64,000 nucleotides of DNA from Rhodobacter calidifons (lineage in GTDB: Bacteria; Pseudomonadota; Alphaproteobacteria; Rhodobacterales; Rhodobacteraceae): the NCBI RefSeq assembly GCF_011174775.1, contig NZ_JAANHS010000001.1, forward strand, positions 124,001 to 188,000, in the 5' to 3' direction. The position numbers were made by a program, and so were the translations under genes. Below are positions 50,928-60,202 of this stretch, one piece after another; the first letter of the stretch is position 1, and every line of letters starts with the position of its first letter. The notes under the pieces were generated by a model. The model was given only the letters and a program-made list of their open reading frames with translations, ran no database searches and had not been told where the DNA came from.

Positions 50928-52004
50928 ATGAGCAATGACGCAAAGTCGGTGTCCAGCGCCTATGAGGCCGGCCTCAAGGGTGCGGCGGAAACGGTGGCCG
51001 AGTTTCACGAAGAGCAAGGCGCGCTGAAGAAGCTTCAGCACTGGCTGCACCAGACGCCCTCGGCAGTGCCGATGATCGTGCTGGTGGTTTCCGTGATTGT
51101 CTTCGGCCTTCTGGCGGACAATTTCTTCAAGGCCACCACATTGTCCACGATCCTGCAACAGATCGCCATCGTCGGCATCCTTGGCTGCGCCCAGACCATC
51201 GTCATCCTGACCGCGGGCATCGACCTTTCGGTCGGCGCGATCGCCGTCTTTTCCTCGGTGCTGATGGGGCAGATGACCTTCCGCTACGGCATTCCGGCGC
51301 CGGCCGCCATCGCCATCGGCCTTGCTCTGGGCTCCGCGATGGGCGCGCTGAACGGCTTTCTCATCGCCCGGCTGAAGCTGCCGCCCTTCATCGTCACGCT
51401 GGGCACCTGGCAGATCCTGCTCGCCTCGAACTTCATCTATTCCCGCAACGAGACCATCCGGTCCTCCGACATCGCCGAAAAGGCGCCCGCGCTGCAATTC
51501 TGGGGCCAGGCGATCCAGCCCGGCGGGGTGAAGGTGCTTTACGCCGTGTTCCTGATGATCGCGCTGGTGGCAATCATGGCCTATGTGCTGCGCAACACCG
51601 CCTGGGGCCGGCATGTCTATGCCACTGGCGACGACCCGGATGCCGCCGAACTGGCCGGCGTGCCGACGAAAAGGGTGCTGATCCAGGTCTATGCGCTGGC
51701 GGGCCTGTTCTGCGCCATCGCGGGCTGGGTGATGATCGGCCGCTTCGGAAGCGTCTCGCCCACCGCCTCGACCGGGCAGCTGGGCAACATCCAGTCGATC
51801 ACCGCCGTGGTGATCGGGGGCATCAGCCTCTTCGGCGGGCGCGGCTCGATCCTGGGCATGTTCTTCGGCGCCCTGATCGTCGGCGTCTTCGAGATGGGTC
51901 TGCGCCTGGTCGGCACCGACCCGCAATGGACCTTCTTCCTCATCGGCGTGCTGATCATCTTCGCCGTCGCTGTGGACCAGTGGATCAGAAAGGTGTCGGC
52001 ATGA
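50928..52004 (+). CDS. frcC: Fructose-type ABC transporter permease
   Basis: The 358-residue protein has about eight to ten membrane helices after a polar N-terminal tail of about 45 residues, and the family motif AGIDLSVGAIAVFSSV and VVIGGISLFGGRGSILG. It matches the RbsC/FrcC type. Its stop overlaps the ATPase start (ATGA). GGGGAGG lies upstream of the ATG. Confidence 0.87.
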   Translation: MSNDAKSVSSAYEAGLKGAAETVAEFHEEQGALKKLQHWLHQTPSAVPMIVLVVSVIVFGLLADNFFKATTLSTILQQIAIVGILGCAQTIVILTAGIDLSVGAIAVFSSVLMGQMTFRYGIPAPAAIAIGLALGSAMGALNGFLIARLKLPPFIVTLGTWQILLASNFIYSRNETIRSSDIAEKAPALQFWGQAIQPGGVKVLYAVFLMIALVAIMAYVLRNTAWGRHVYATGDDPDAAELAGVPTKRVLIQVYALAGLFCAIAGWVMIGRFGSVSPTASTGQLGNIQSITAVVIGGISLFGGRGSILGMFFGALIVGVFEMGLRLVGTDPQWTFFLIGVLIIFAVAVDQWIRKVSA

Positions 52005-52783
52005 CGCAGGAACCGATTCTCAAGGCGCGCGGCCTGACCAAGCGCTACGGCAAGGTCATCGCCCTGAACGATTGCGACTTCGATCTCTATCCCGGCGAGA
52101 TCCTCGCCGTGATCGGCGACAACGGCGCGGGCAAGTCCACCCTGATCAAGGCGATCTCCGGGGCCGTGGTCCCGGACGAGGGCCAGATCTGGCTGGAGGG
52201 CCGCGAGGTCAGCTTCAAGACCCCGATCGAGGCGCGCGCGGCGGGGATCGAGACGGTCTATCAGACCCTGGCGATGTCGCCCGCCCTGTCGATCGCCGAC
52301 AACATGTTCATGGGGCGCGAGCTGCGCAAGCCGGGGATCATGGGCACGCTGTTCCGCCAGCTCGACCGTCCCCGGATGGAGAAGTTCGCGCGCGAGAAGC
52401 TGAATGAACTGGGGCTGATGACGATCCAGAACATCAACCAGGCGGTGGAGACGCTGTCCGGCGGCCAGCGCCAGGGCGTGGCGGTGGCCCGCGCGGCGGC
52501 CTTCGGGTCGAAGGTGGTGATCCTGGACGAACCCACCGCCGCGCTGGGGGTCAAGGAAAGCCGCCGGGTGCTGGAGCTGATCCGCGACGTGAAGAACCGC
52601 GGCATCCCGATCATCCTGATCAGCCACAACATGCCGCATGTGTTCGAGATCGCCGACCGCATCCACATCCACCGGCTGGGCCGCAGGCTCTGCGTGATCC
52701 GGCCGCAGGATTACACGATGTCGGATGCGGTGGCCTTCATGACCGGCGCCAGACTGCCCGAGGGCGTGACCGAAGCCGCCTGA
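52001..52783 (+). CDS. frcA: Fructose-type ABC transporter ATPase (single domain)
   Basis: The 260-residue protein has one ATPase domain: Walker A GDNGAGKST, signature LSGGQRQGVAVARA and Walker B VVILDEPTAALG. This single-domain size separates FrcA from the double-domain RbsA/MglA ATPases. It is coupled to the permease by an ATGA overlap. A hairpin follows 13 bases after the stop. Confidence 0.87.
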   Translation: MTQEPILKARGLTKRYGKVIALNDCDFDLYPGEILAVIGDNGAGKSTLIKAISGAVVPDEGQIWLEGREVSFKTPIEARAAGIETVYQTLAMSPALSIADNMFMGRELRKPGIMGTLFRQLDRPRMEKFAREKLNELGLMTIQNINQAVETLSGGQRQGVAVARAAAFGSKVVILDEPTAALGVKESRRVLELIRDVKNRGIPIILISHNMPHVFEIADRIHIHRLGRRLCVIRPQDYTMSDAVAFMTGARLPEGVTEAA

Positions 52784-53093
52784 CGCGCGGCACAACCAGG
52801 GGCAGCCCGCCCGAGCCCGGCCCTGCCCCTGGACATTTACCCGTCTGCAAATGCTAACCGCAGAGCGACCGCGCCCTCCCCCCTCCCGCGACCGGATCCA
52901 GCGCCGCGGCAGCCCGGCCGAGGGGGTTCGATGCCCCCGAGGACGGTCCTCCGCCGGACCGCCGCGTGCAAAAAACCCGGCAATCCGGTCGCAAGGGGGT
53001 TGAAACCCTTGACGCGAAGCCCAAAATCGCCCGAAACCCGCCGCGACGCGATCAAGAACCAGAACCAGCCGCCACGACGAGGATGCCGCCCGA
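52784..53093. other. 310-base gap with a terminator-like hairpin; otherwise nothing recognised
   Basis: A hairpin at 52796-52832 (arms CCAGGGGCAG and CTGCCCCTGG) begins 13 bases after frcA and is followed by ACATTTACC, a plausible transcription end. The rest is GC-rich with no coding potential I trust, and must contain the promoter of the antiporter operon. A ribosome site for it (AGGA) lies just before 53094. Confidence 0.6.
52796..52832 (+). terminator. Hairpin downstream of frcA
   Basis: Arms CCAGGGGCAG (52796-52805) and CTGCCCCTGG (52823-52832) pair perfectly over 10 bases with a 17-base loop. There is no strong T-run, so the efficiency is uncertain. Confidence 0.65.
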
Positions 53094-55931
53094 ATGACCC
53101 TAGCCCTGATTGCGGCGCTGCCGTTCCTCGGCGCCCTGCTGCCCGGACTGATGATTCGCGCCGGCCGCGATGCCTGCGCCGCGCTGACCGGATCGGTCAC
53201 GCTCCTCGCCCTCTGCCTGCTGGCCCTTCAGGCCCCCACCGTCCTTGCGGGCGGCATCGTCCAGACCAGGATCGACTGGCTTCCTGCCCTCGGCCTGAAC
53301 GCCACATTCTTCCTCGACGGGCTCGGGCTGCTCTTCGCCGGGCTGATCCTGGGGATCGGCCTTCTGATCATCCTCTACGCCCGGTTCTACCTGGCGAAAT
53401 CCGACCCGATGGGGCAGTTCTACAGCTACCTCATGCTGTTCCAGGGCGCGATGGTCGGCATCGTCCTGTCCGACAACATCCTGCTTCTGCTGATCTTCTG
53501 GGAGCTGACCTCGCTCTCCTCCTTCCTCCTCATCGGCTACTGGAAGCACCTGCCCGAGGGCCGCCAGGGCGCGCGGATGGCGCTGGCGGTCACGGGGGGC
53601 GGGGGCCTGGCGATGATCGCGGGCATGCTGATCCTGGGCAACATCGCGGGCAGCTACGACCTGACCGTGATCCTGACCCAGAAGGAGGCGATCCAGGCCA
53701 GCCCGTGGTATCTGCCCGCCCTCATCCTGATCCTGCTGGGCGCCTTCACCAAATCGGCGCAGTTCCCTTTCCACTTCTGGCTGCCGCATGCGATGGCCGC
53801 GCCCACGCCGGTCTCGGCCTATCTGCACTCGGCGACCATGGTGAAGGCGGGCCTGTTCCTGATGGCGCGGCTGTGGCCGGTGCTGGCCGGCACCCCGGAA
53901 TGGTTCTGGATCGTCTCGACCGCGGGCCTTGTCACCATGGTGATGGCCGCGAAGATCGCCTTCTTCAAGGACGACCTCAAGGCGCTTCTCGCCTTCTCGA
54001 CCGTCAGCCACCTTGGCCTCATCACCATGCTTCTCGGCTTCGGCACCAGGGCCGCGGCGACGGTCGCGGTCTTTCACATCATCAACCATGCCACCTTCAA
54101 GGCCGCGCTCTTCATGACCGCCGGGATCGTGGATCACGAGGCCCATACCCGCGACATCAAGCGTCTCGGCGGTCTCAGGACGCTGATGCCGATCACTTTC
54201 GGCATCGCCCTTCTGGCCAGCCTTTCCATGGCCGGCATCCCGCCCCTGAACGGGTTCCTCTCCAAGGAACTGATGCTGGAGGAAGCCGCCCATACCACAT
54301 GGATCACCCCCTGGGCGATGGGGGTCCTTGCCACCATCGCCGCGCTGTTCTCGGTGGCCTACAGCTTCCGCTTCCTGGCCCATGGCTTCCTCGGCCCGGT
54401 CCGCGACGACTATCCCCATACGCCGCATGACCCCGGCCCCGGCCTCTGGGGGGCGCCCGCCTTCCTGGTGGTCCTCGTCGTGGTGATCGGCCTCTTTCCC
54501 ATGGCTTCGGCCGCCTGGCTGGTGAATGCAGCCGCCTCGGCCGTGACCGGAGAGACGGTTGCCGTGAAGATCACCCACTGGCACGGGCTTCAGGCGGTGG
54601 CGCTGTGGATGTCCGTCGCGGCGGTCGGCGGCGGGTTGATGATGCTGGGCGCCTTCGGCCCCCTGCGCGCGATCTGGGACGCCACCCCGCGCCCCGAGGC
54701 CAAGCGCATCTTCGACGGCATCATCGAGCCCCTCGCGGCCCTGGCCCGCAGCCTCACCTATGCGCTGCACAACAGCTCGCTCTCCCGCGCGATCGCGGTT
54801 GCGGTCCTGGCCATCGCGGGTGCGGGGCTCTGGGCCTTCACCGGCGGCGGCCATGTTCCGGGCACCCGCGCCCTGATGCCGGTCGAACCGCTGGTGGCCG
54901 TGGTCTGGGCGGTCATGCTGGCCGCGGCGCTTGCGGTGCCCTTCCTGCACCGGGTCCGGGTGGTGGCGCTGGTCTTCGTCGGCGTGGTGGGCCTTCTGCT
55001 GGTGCCCTTCTTCGTCCTGATGTCCGCCCCCGACCTTGCCCTGACCCAGCTTTCGGTCGAGGTGGTGACGATCCTCCTGATGCTGCTGGCGCTGAACTTC
55101 CTGCCCAAGACCACGCCCGAGGAAAGCCCCGCGCCGCGCCGCCTGTTCGACGCGGGCGTCGCGGGCATCGCGGGCGCAGGGATCGGCTGGCTTGCCTGGG
55201 AAATGCTGACCCGCCAGGCCGCCTTTCCGCCGATCTCGCATTTCCACCTGGCCCAGTCGAAACCCGGCGCGGGCGGGACGAACGTCGTCAACACCATCCT
55301 GGTGGACTTCCGGGGCTACGATACCTTCGGCGAGATCATCGTGCTCGGCATCGCCGCCCTGGCGATCTATGCCCTGTCCGAGAACCTGCTGCGCAGCCCC
55401 GCCGTCACCCGCCGCCTGGCCGAGACGCGCCCCGAGCGCGAGGCCGGCGACCGCCACCCGATGATGCTGGTCGTCTCGACCCGGCTTCTTCTGCCCATGG
55501 CGATGATGGTCGGCGTCTACATCTACCTGCGCGGCCACAACATGCCCGGCGGCGGCTTCGTCGCGGGCCTCGTCTTCGCCATCGCCTATCTGATGCAGTA
55601 CATGGCCTCGGGCTATGTCTGGAGCCATTCGCGCCAGCGCTTCGACCACCATGTGCTGATCGGCTGGGGCGTGCTGATCGCCACGCTCTCGGGCGCGGGG
55701 GCCTGGGCCTTCGGGCTGCCGTTCCTGACCTCGGGCTTCGAATATGTCCATCTCTGGCCGCTGGAGGAATTCGAGCTGGCCACCGCGGCGATCTTCGACC
55801 TGGGCGTGTTCCTCTGCGTCCTCGGCGCGGTGCTCTTGGCGCTGGCCTCGCTGTCGCGGCTGGCGCAGCGGACGGGCGAGGTGGTGAACACCCGCGCCTA
55901 TGACACCGAAGCCCCGCAGGAGACCCGCTGA
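53094..55931 (+). CDS. mrpA: Mrp/Pha cation-proton antiporter subunit A fused to subunit B
   Basis: At 945 residues this is the long form in which the MrpA domain (with the complex I NuoL-like proton channel, GAFTKSAQFPFHFWLPHAMAAP and YLHSATMVKAG) is joined to the MrpB domain at the end (RGHNMPGGGFVAGLVFAIAYLMQYMASG). The fusion gives a six-gene Mrp operon, as in the pha1 system of Sinorhizobium. The complex exchanges sodium or potassium for protons and supports salt and high-pH tolerance. It overlaps subunit C by the ATG in the stop. Confidence 0.94.
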   Translation: MTLALIAALPFLGALLPGLMIRAGRDACAALTGSVTLLALCLLALQAPTVLAGGIVQTRIDWLPALGLNATFFLDGLGLLFAGLILGIGLLIILYARFYLAKSDPMGQFYSYLMLFQGAMVGIVLSDNILLLLIFWELTSLSSFLLIGYWKHLPEGRQGARMALAVTGGGGLAMIAGMLILGNIAGSYDLTVILTQKEAIQASPWYLPALILILLGAFTKSAQFPFHFWLPHAMAAPTPVSAYLHSATMVKAGLFLMARLWPVLAGTPEWFWIVSTAGLVTMVMAAKIAFFKDDLKALLAFSTVSHLGLITMLLGFGTRAAATVAVFHIINHATFKAALFMTAGIVDHEAHTRDIKRLGGLRTLMPITFGIALLASLSMAGIPPLNGFLSKELMLEEAAHTTWITPWAMGVLATIAALFSVAYSFRFLAHGFLGPVRDDYPHTPHDPGPGLWGAPAFLVVLVVVIGLFPMASAAWLVNAAASAVTGETVAVKITHWHGLQAVALWMSVAAVGGGLMMLGAFGPLRAIWDATPRPEAKRIFDGIIEPLAALARSLTYALHNSSLSRAIAVAVLAIAGAGLWAFTGGGHVPGTRALMPVEPLVAVVWAVMLAAALAVPFLHRVRVVALVFVGVVGLLLVPFFVLMSAPDLALTQLSVEVVTILLMLLALNFLPKTTPEESPAPRRLFDAGVAGIAGAGIGWLAWEMLTRQAAFPPISHFHLAQSKPGAGGTNVVNTILVDFRGYDTFGEIIVLGIAALAIYALSENLLRSPAVTRRLAETRPEREAGDRHPMMLVVSTRLLLPMAMMVGVYIYLRGHNMPGGGFVAGLVFAIAYLMQYMASGYVWSHSRQRFDHHVLIGWGVLIATLSGAGAWAFGLPFLTSGFEYVHLWPLEEFELATAAIFDLGVFLCVLGAVLLALASLSRLAQRTGEVVNTRAYDTEAPQETR

Positions 55932-56299
55932 TGGAAGCCCTTGTCGCCATCACCATCGGCACGCTGACCGCCGTGGGCCTTTACCTGACGCTGCGCCTGC
56001 GCAGCTTTCCGGTGATCCTGGGGCTGACCATGCTCAGCTACGCGGTGAACGTGTTCCTCTTCGCCTCGGGCCGGCTGGTGCAGAACCAGGCGCCGATCAT
56101 CGGCAGCGGCGAGACCTATGCCGACCCCTTGCCGCAGGCGCTGGTGCTGACCGCCATCGTGATCTCGTTCGGGATGACGGCGGTCATCATGATCATGGCC
56201 ATCGGCGGCTTTCTGGAATCGGGCCATGACCGGGTGAACATGGCCGCCAGCGACCCGGCCGACGCCGACCAGGACGACGCCGAGGAGGGCTGGGCATGA
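55931..56299 (+). CDS. mrpC: Mrp/Pha antiporter subunit C
   Basis: The 122-residue protein is NuoK-like with three membrane helices (about 4-22, 27-45 and 70-93) and an acidic C-terminal tail (ADADQDDAEEGW). Its position between subunits A/B and D fixes the assignment. Overlaps with both neighbours (TGATG before, ATGA after) couple translation. Confidence 0.92.
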   Translation: MEALVAITIGTLTAVGLYLTLRLRSFPVILGLTMLSYAVNVFLFASGRLVQNQAPIIGSGETYADPLPQALVLTAIVISFGMTAVIMIMAIGGFLESGHDRVNMAASDPADADQDDAEEGWA

Positions 56300-57804
56300 C
56301 AGGCCACTGGATCATCCTGCCGGTCGTCCTGCCCGCCTTCGTGGCCGGGCTGATGGTCACGGCGATGCGCAACGACCTTTTGCTGAAGCGCGTCACGGGC
56401 GTGACCTCGATCCTGCTGCTGAACGCCCTGGCGCTGGCGCTGCTGTGGTCGGCCTCCACCCATGGGCCGCAGGTCTATTTCCTGGGCGACTGGCCCGCGC
56501 CCTTCGGCATCGTGCTGGTGCTGGACCGGCTGTCGGCGATGATGGTCCTGCTTCTGGCCGCGCTGGCGCTGGCCGTGGTGCTTTACGCCATCGGCTCGGG
56601 CTGGGACGCGAAGGGGGCGCATTTCCACCCGCTGTTGCAGTTCCTTCTGATGGGCATCGGCGGAGCCTTCCTGACCGGCGACGCCTTCAACCTCTTCGTC
56701 TTCTTCGAGATCCTGCTCATCGCCTCATACGGGCTGATGATCCACGGCGGGGGATCGGCGCGCGCGCGGGCGGGCCTGCAATATGTCGCCTTCAACCTGA
56801 TCGGCTCGTCGCTGTTCCTCTTCGCGCTGGCGCTGACCTACAGCGTCACCGGCACGCTGAACATCGCCGACCTCGCCGCGAAACTGCCCGACCTGCCCCA
56901 GGGCGACGCGGCCATGCTGCGGGTGACGGCGGTCCTTCTTATCCTCGTCTTCGCGATCAAGGGGGCGCTGGTGCCGCTGCAATTCTGGCTGCCCGGCACC
57001 TATGCCAATGCCCCCGGCGTCGTCGCCGCCATGTTCGCGGTGATGACCAAGGTCGGCGCCTATGCCACCTTGCGCTTCGGCGCCATGGTCTTTCCGCCCG
57101 ACCTGCCCGCGACCGGGACGCTGATCTCCGACCTCATCCTGCCGGCCGGCCTCGTGACGCTGGTCATCGGCGCCATCGGAGTCCTCGGCGCCTCCACCCT
57201 GCCGCGCCTCGTGGCCTTCGGCGGCATCGCCTCGATGGGCACCGCCTTCATCGCGATCGGCGCCTTCACCCCGGCGACCACGGCGGCGGCGCTGTACTAC
57301 ATCCTGCACTCCACGCTGGCGACCGCGGCGATGTTCCTGGTGGCCGATCTCGTCATCCGCCGCCGCGCCCATGCCCGGCTGACCGAGACCGCGCCGCCCA
57401 TCGCCCAGGCCGGGCTGATCTCGGCGCTCTACATGGCCGCAGCCATCGCCATGGCCGGGATGCCGCCACTGTCGGGCTTCCTTGGCAAGCTTCTGATCCT
57501 CGATGCCTTCCGCGCCCAGGCGCCCCTGGTCTGGAGCGTGATCCTCCTCTCCTCCTTCCTGATGATCCTCGGCTTTGCCCGCGCGGGCTCCACCCTGTTC
57601 TGGAAACCCTCCGCGATGGAGGCCGCACCGGACGACCGCGCACCCGAGGGTCTGGCCTTCACCGGCACCTTCGGCCTGCTTGCAGGGCTTGTCGCGCTGA
57701 CCCTGCTGGCCGGGCCGGTGACGGGCTGGCTTGGGGCAACGTCCGAAAGCCTCTATGCGCCGCAGGGCTATATCGCCGCCGCGCGCCTGGGCCAGGGGGG
57801 ATAG
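56296..57804 (+). CDS. mrpD: Mrp/Pha antiporter subunit D
   Basis: The 502-residue protein is a NuoN/NuoM-like 14-helix membrane subunit with the proton-path motif LVPLQFWLPGTYANAPGVVAAMFAVMTKVGAY and the late PLSGFLGKLLIL. It forms the second antiporter-like channel of the complex. It ends three bases before subunit E. Confidence 0.94.
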   Translation: MTGHWIILPVVLPAFVAGLMVTAMRNDLLLKRVTGVTSILLLNALALALLWSASTHGPQVYFLGDWPAPFGIVLVLDRLSAMMVLLLAALALAVVLYAIGSGWDAKGAHFHPLLQFLLMGIGGAFLTGDAFNLFVFFEILLIASYGLMIHGGGSARARAGLQYVAFNLIGSSLFLFALALTYSVTGTLNIADLAAKLPDLPQGDAAMLRVTAVLLILVFAIKGALVPLQFWLPGTYANAPGVVAAMFAVMTKVGAYATLRFGAMVFPPDLPATGTLISDLILPAGLVTLVIGAIGVLGASTLPRLVAFGGIASMGTAFIAIGAFTPATTAAALYYILHSTLATAAMFLVADLVIRRRAHARLTETAPPIAQAGLISALYMAAAIAMAGMPPLSGFLGKLLILDAFRAQAPLVWSVILLSSFLMILGFARAGSTLFWKPSAMEAAPDDRAPEGLAFTGTFGLLAGLVALTLLAGPVTGWLGATSESLYAPQGYIAAARLGQGG

Positions 57805-57807
57805 ACC

Positions 57808-58299
57808 ATGCTGAAACGCCTCTTCCCGCATCCCTACCTGTCGCTGACGCTGATCGTGCTGTGGTTCATGCTGGTGAACCAGTGGAAGCTCGGCAGCCTG
57901 GTGATGGCGGTGATCCTGGCCACGATCCTGCCGCTCGTCACCTCGGCCTGGTGGCCCGACCGCGCGCGGGTCCGCCATCCCCTGCGGCTTCTAGGCTATA
58001 CGGCGCTGGTGTTCTGGGACATCATCGTCGCCAACTTCCAGGTGGCCTATGTCATCCTGTTCATCCCGCGCGACAAGGTGCAGTCGCGCTGGCTGACCGT
58101 GCCGCTGGACCTGAAATCGCCCGAGGCCGTCAGCCTCTTGGCCGGCACCATCACCATGACCCCCGGCACGCTGTCCTCGGACATGTCCGCCTGCGGCCGC
58201 GCGCTTCTGGTCCATGCCCTGCATGCCCCCGACCCGGACGCCGTCCGCGACCAGATCAAGTCCCGCTACGAGGCCCGCCTGAAAAGGATTTTCGAATGA
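57808..58299 (+). CDS. mrpE: Mrp/Pha antiporter subunit E
   Basis: The 163-residue protein has two to three N-terminal membrane helices and the conserved VNQWKLGSLVMAVILATILPL and SLLAGTITMTPGTLSSD motifs of MrpE. The last is typical of the cytoplasmic-side domain. Its stop overlaps the subunit F start. Confidence 0.93.
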   Translation: MLKRLFPHPYLSLTLIVLWFMLVNQWKLGSLVMAVILATILPLVTSAWWPDRARVRHPLRLLGYTALVFWDIIVANFQVAYVILFIPRDKVQSRWLTVPLDLKSPEAVSLLAGTITMTPGTLSSDMSACGRALLVHALHAPDPDAVRDQIKSRYEARLKRIFE

Positions 58300-58568
58300 T
58301 CCTCGGTTACGCCCTGACCTTCATGTTCGCCTGCATCGGCCTGGCCTTCGCGCTGAACATCTGGCGCCTGTTCACCGCGCCCACCCTGACCGACCGGATC
58401 GTGACGCTGGACACGATGACGATCAACGCCATCGCCCTGGTCGTCCTTTACGGCATCCGCGCCGGCACCGGCCTCTATCTCGAGGCTGCGGTCCTGCTGG
58501 CGCTGACCGGCTTCCTCGGCACCGTGGCCTACTGCAAGTTCCTGTTGCGGGGGAGCATCATCGAATGA
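58296..58568 (+). CDS. mrpF: Mrp/Pha antiporter subunit F
   Basis: The 90-residue protein has three membrane helices with PTLTDRIVTLDTMTINAIAL, the conserved MrpF segment. ATG 58296 overlaps the subunit E stop and its own stop overlaps subunit G, so it is framed on both sides. Confidence 0.93.
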   Translation: MILGYALTFMFACIGLAFALNIWRLFTAPTLTDRIVTLDTMTINAIALVVLYGIRAGTGLYLEAAVLLALTGFLGTVAYCKFLLRGSIIE

Positions 58569-58942
58569 CCCCGATCCTTCAGACCGCAATCGAGCTCATC
58601 GTCGCCGCGGGCCTCGTCGGCGGCGGCTTCTTCGCGCTGGTCGGCTCCTGGGGCCTGATCCGCCTGCCGCGCCCGATGCAGCGGCTGCATGCGCCGACCA
58701 AGGCCACCACGATCGGCGTCGGCGCCGCCCTTCTGGCCTCGTCCATCGGCAGCCTGCCGGTGACAGGAACCGTCAGCATCCAGGAATGGCTCATCACCCT
58801 GTTCCTCTTGCTGACCGCGCCGATCTCGGCCCTGTTCCTGGCCAAGACCCTGATCCTGCGCGGCGAGGCCGACCCCGACCTGCCCGATCCCGGCACCGGG
58901 ACGCCCTGGGCGACGCTTGGGCAGGAACGGCCGGACCCCTGA
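58565..58942 (+). CDS. mrpG: Mrp/Pha antiporter subunit G
   Basis: The 125-residue protein has three membrane helices and RLPRPMQRLHAPTKATTIGVG, the signature region of MrpG. It completes the A/B-C-D-E-F-G operon. The C-terminal tail after about residue 100 is polar and variable. Confidence 0.93.
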   Translation: MTPILQTAIELIVAAGLVGGGFFALVGSWGLIRLPRPMQRLHAPTKATTIGVGAALLASSIGSLPVTGTVSIQEWLITLFLLLTAPISALFLAKTLILRGEADPDLPDPGTGTPWATLGQERPDP

Positions 58943-59044
58943 TTTTTTGACCATACGGTCAGAATTCTGCCGATGCGCCCCTTGCCGGACCGGCCCCGCG
59001 CATGGCATCGTCCGGCTGAACCGGCAGCGCCGCAGGGAAGCCCG

Positions 59045-60034
59045 ATGAACACCGAAACACCAGCCCGGACGGGCCTCCTGCCCCAGGTCACCCATGCCCG
59101 GAACCCCGGCATGGCGCTGGATCTCGACTGGGTGGCCTCGGTCCAGGCCAATACCTCGGCCATCGAACGCCGCGCCGCCACCCTGCCCGGCCGCCGCAGC
59201 GTGAAGAAGGAATATCAGGCTGCCTGGCTTCTGAAGGCGATCAGCCTCATCGACCTGACCACCCTGTCCGGCGACGACACGCCCGGCCGCGTCCAGCGCC
59301 TCTGCGCCAAGGCCCGCCAGCCGGTCGCGCCCTGGATGCTGGAGCGTCTGGGGATGCCCGGCCTCACGGTCGGCGCGGTCTGCGTCTATCACGAGATGGT
59401 GGAAACCGCCGTCCGCGCGCTGGAGGGCACCTCAATCCCCGTCGCCGCCGTCTCCACCGGCTTTCCGGCGGGTCTGTCGCCCTACAAACTCCGGATCGCC
59501 GAGATCGGCGAAAGCGTCCGTGCAGGGGCGAAGGAAATCGACATCGTCATCTCCCGCCGCCATGTCCTGACGCAGAACTGGCAGGCGCTTTACGACGAGA
59601 TGCGCGACATGCGCGAAGCCTGCGGCGACGCCCATGTCAAGGCGATCCTTGCCACGGGCGAGCTTGGCACGCTGCGCAACGTCGCCCGCGCCAGCCTCGT
59701 CTGCATGATGGGCGGGGCCGATTTCATCAAGACCTCGACGGGGAAAGAGGCGGTGAACGCCACCCTCCCCGTTTCTCTCACCATGATCCGCGCCATCCGC
59801 GACTACGAGGCGCGCACCGGCTACAAGGTCGGCTACAAGCCCGCCGGCGGCATCGCCAAGGCCAAGGACGCGCTGGTCTATCTGACGCTGATGAAGGACG
59901 AGTTGGGCCACCCCTGGCTGCAACCCGACCTCTTCCGCTTCGGGGCCTCCTCCCTTCTGGGCGACATCGAACGCCAGCTCGAACACCACCTGACCGGCCA
60001 CTACTCCGCCGCCAACCGCCACGCGATGGGCTGA
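59045..60034 (+). CDS. deoC: Deoxyribose-phosphate aldolase
   Basis: DeoC splits 2-deoxyribose 5-phosphate into glyceraldehyde 3-phosphate and acetaldehyde. The 329-residue class I aldolase has the Schiff-base Lys in DFIKTSTGK near residue 229, the proton-relay Lys in VGYKPAGGIA, and VKAILATGEL. It is of the longer type related to the eukaryotic and actinobacterial form. AGGGAAG precedes the ATG. The ALDH16-type gene downstream would oxidise the acetaldehyde. Confidence 0.95.
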   Translation: MNTETPARTGLLPQVTHARNPGMALDLDWVASVQANTSAIERRAATLPGRRSVKKEYQAAWLLKAISLIDLTTLSGDDTPGRVQRLCAKARQPVAPWMLERLGMPGLTVGAVCVYHEMVETAVRALEGTSIPVAAVSTGFPAGLSPYKLRIAEIGESVRAGAKEIDIVISRRHVLTQNWQALYDEMRDMREACGDAHVKAILATGELGTLRNVARASLVCMMGGADFIKTSTGKEAVNATLPVSLTMIRAIRDYEARTGYKVGYKPAGGIAKAKDALVYLTLMKDELGHPWLQPDLFRFGASSLLGDIERQLEHHLTGHYSAANRHAMG

Positions 60035-60061
60035 CCCCATGGCCACCGGCTCCCGGCTTTC

Positions 60062-60088
60062 TCTTCTCGGAATATCCCCGCCGGAGGC
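60062..60088 (+). repeat. Family A repeat, copy 5 (short version)
   Basis: TCTTCTCGGAATATCCCCGCC then GGAGGC, closely similar to 42822-42853. It lies in the 168-base gap between deoC and the ALDH16 gene. Confidence 0.6.
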
Positions 60089-60202
60089 CCTTCGCCCGAG
60101 CCGGTTGCGCGCCCTTCGCGCGCAAAGGCGAGACAACAGCTTGCGCGTCAGCGCTCATTTCGAAAACCGCCCCCACCCGCGCGACGGCGAAGGACTGATC
60201 CC

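Noticed and set aside
53100-55751. Minus-strand open frame of 883 codons across mrpA
   Set aside because: Antisense shadow with Asp/His/Arg/Gln-rich composition; the plus strand encodes a complete antiporter subunit.
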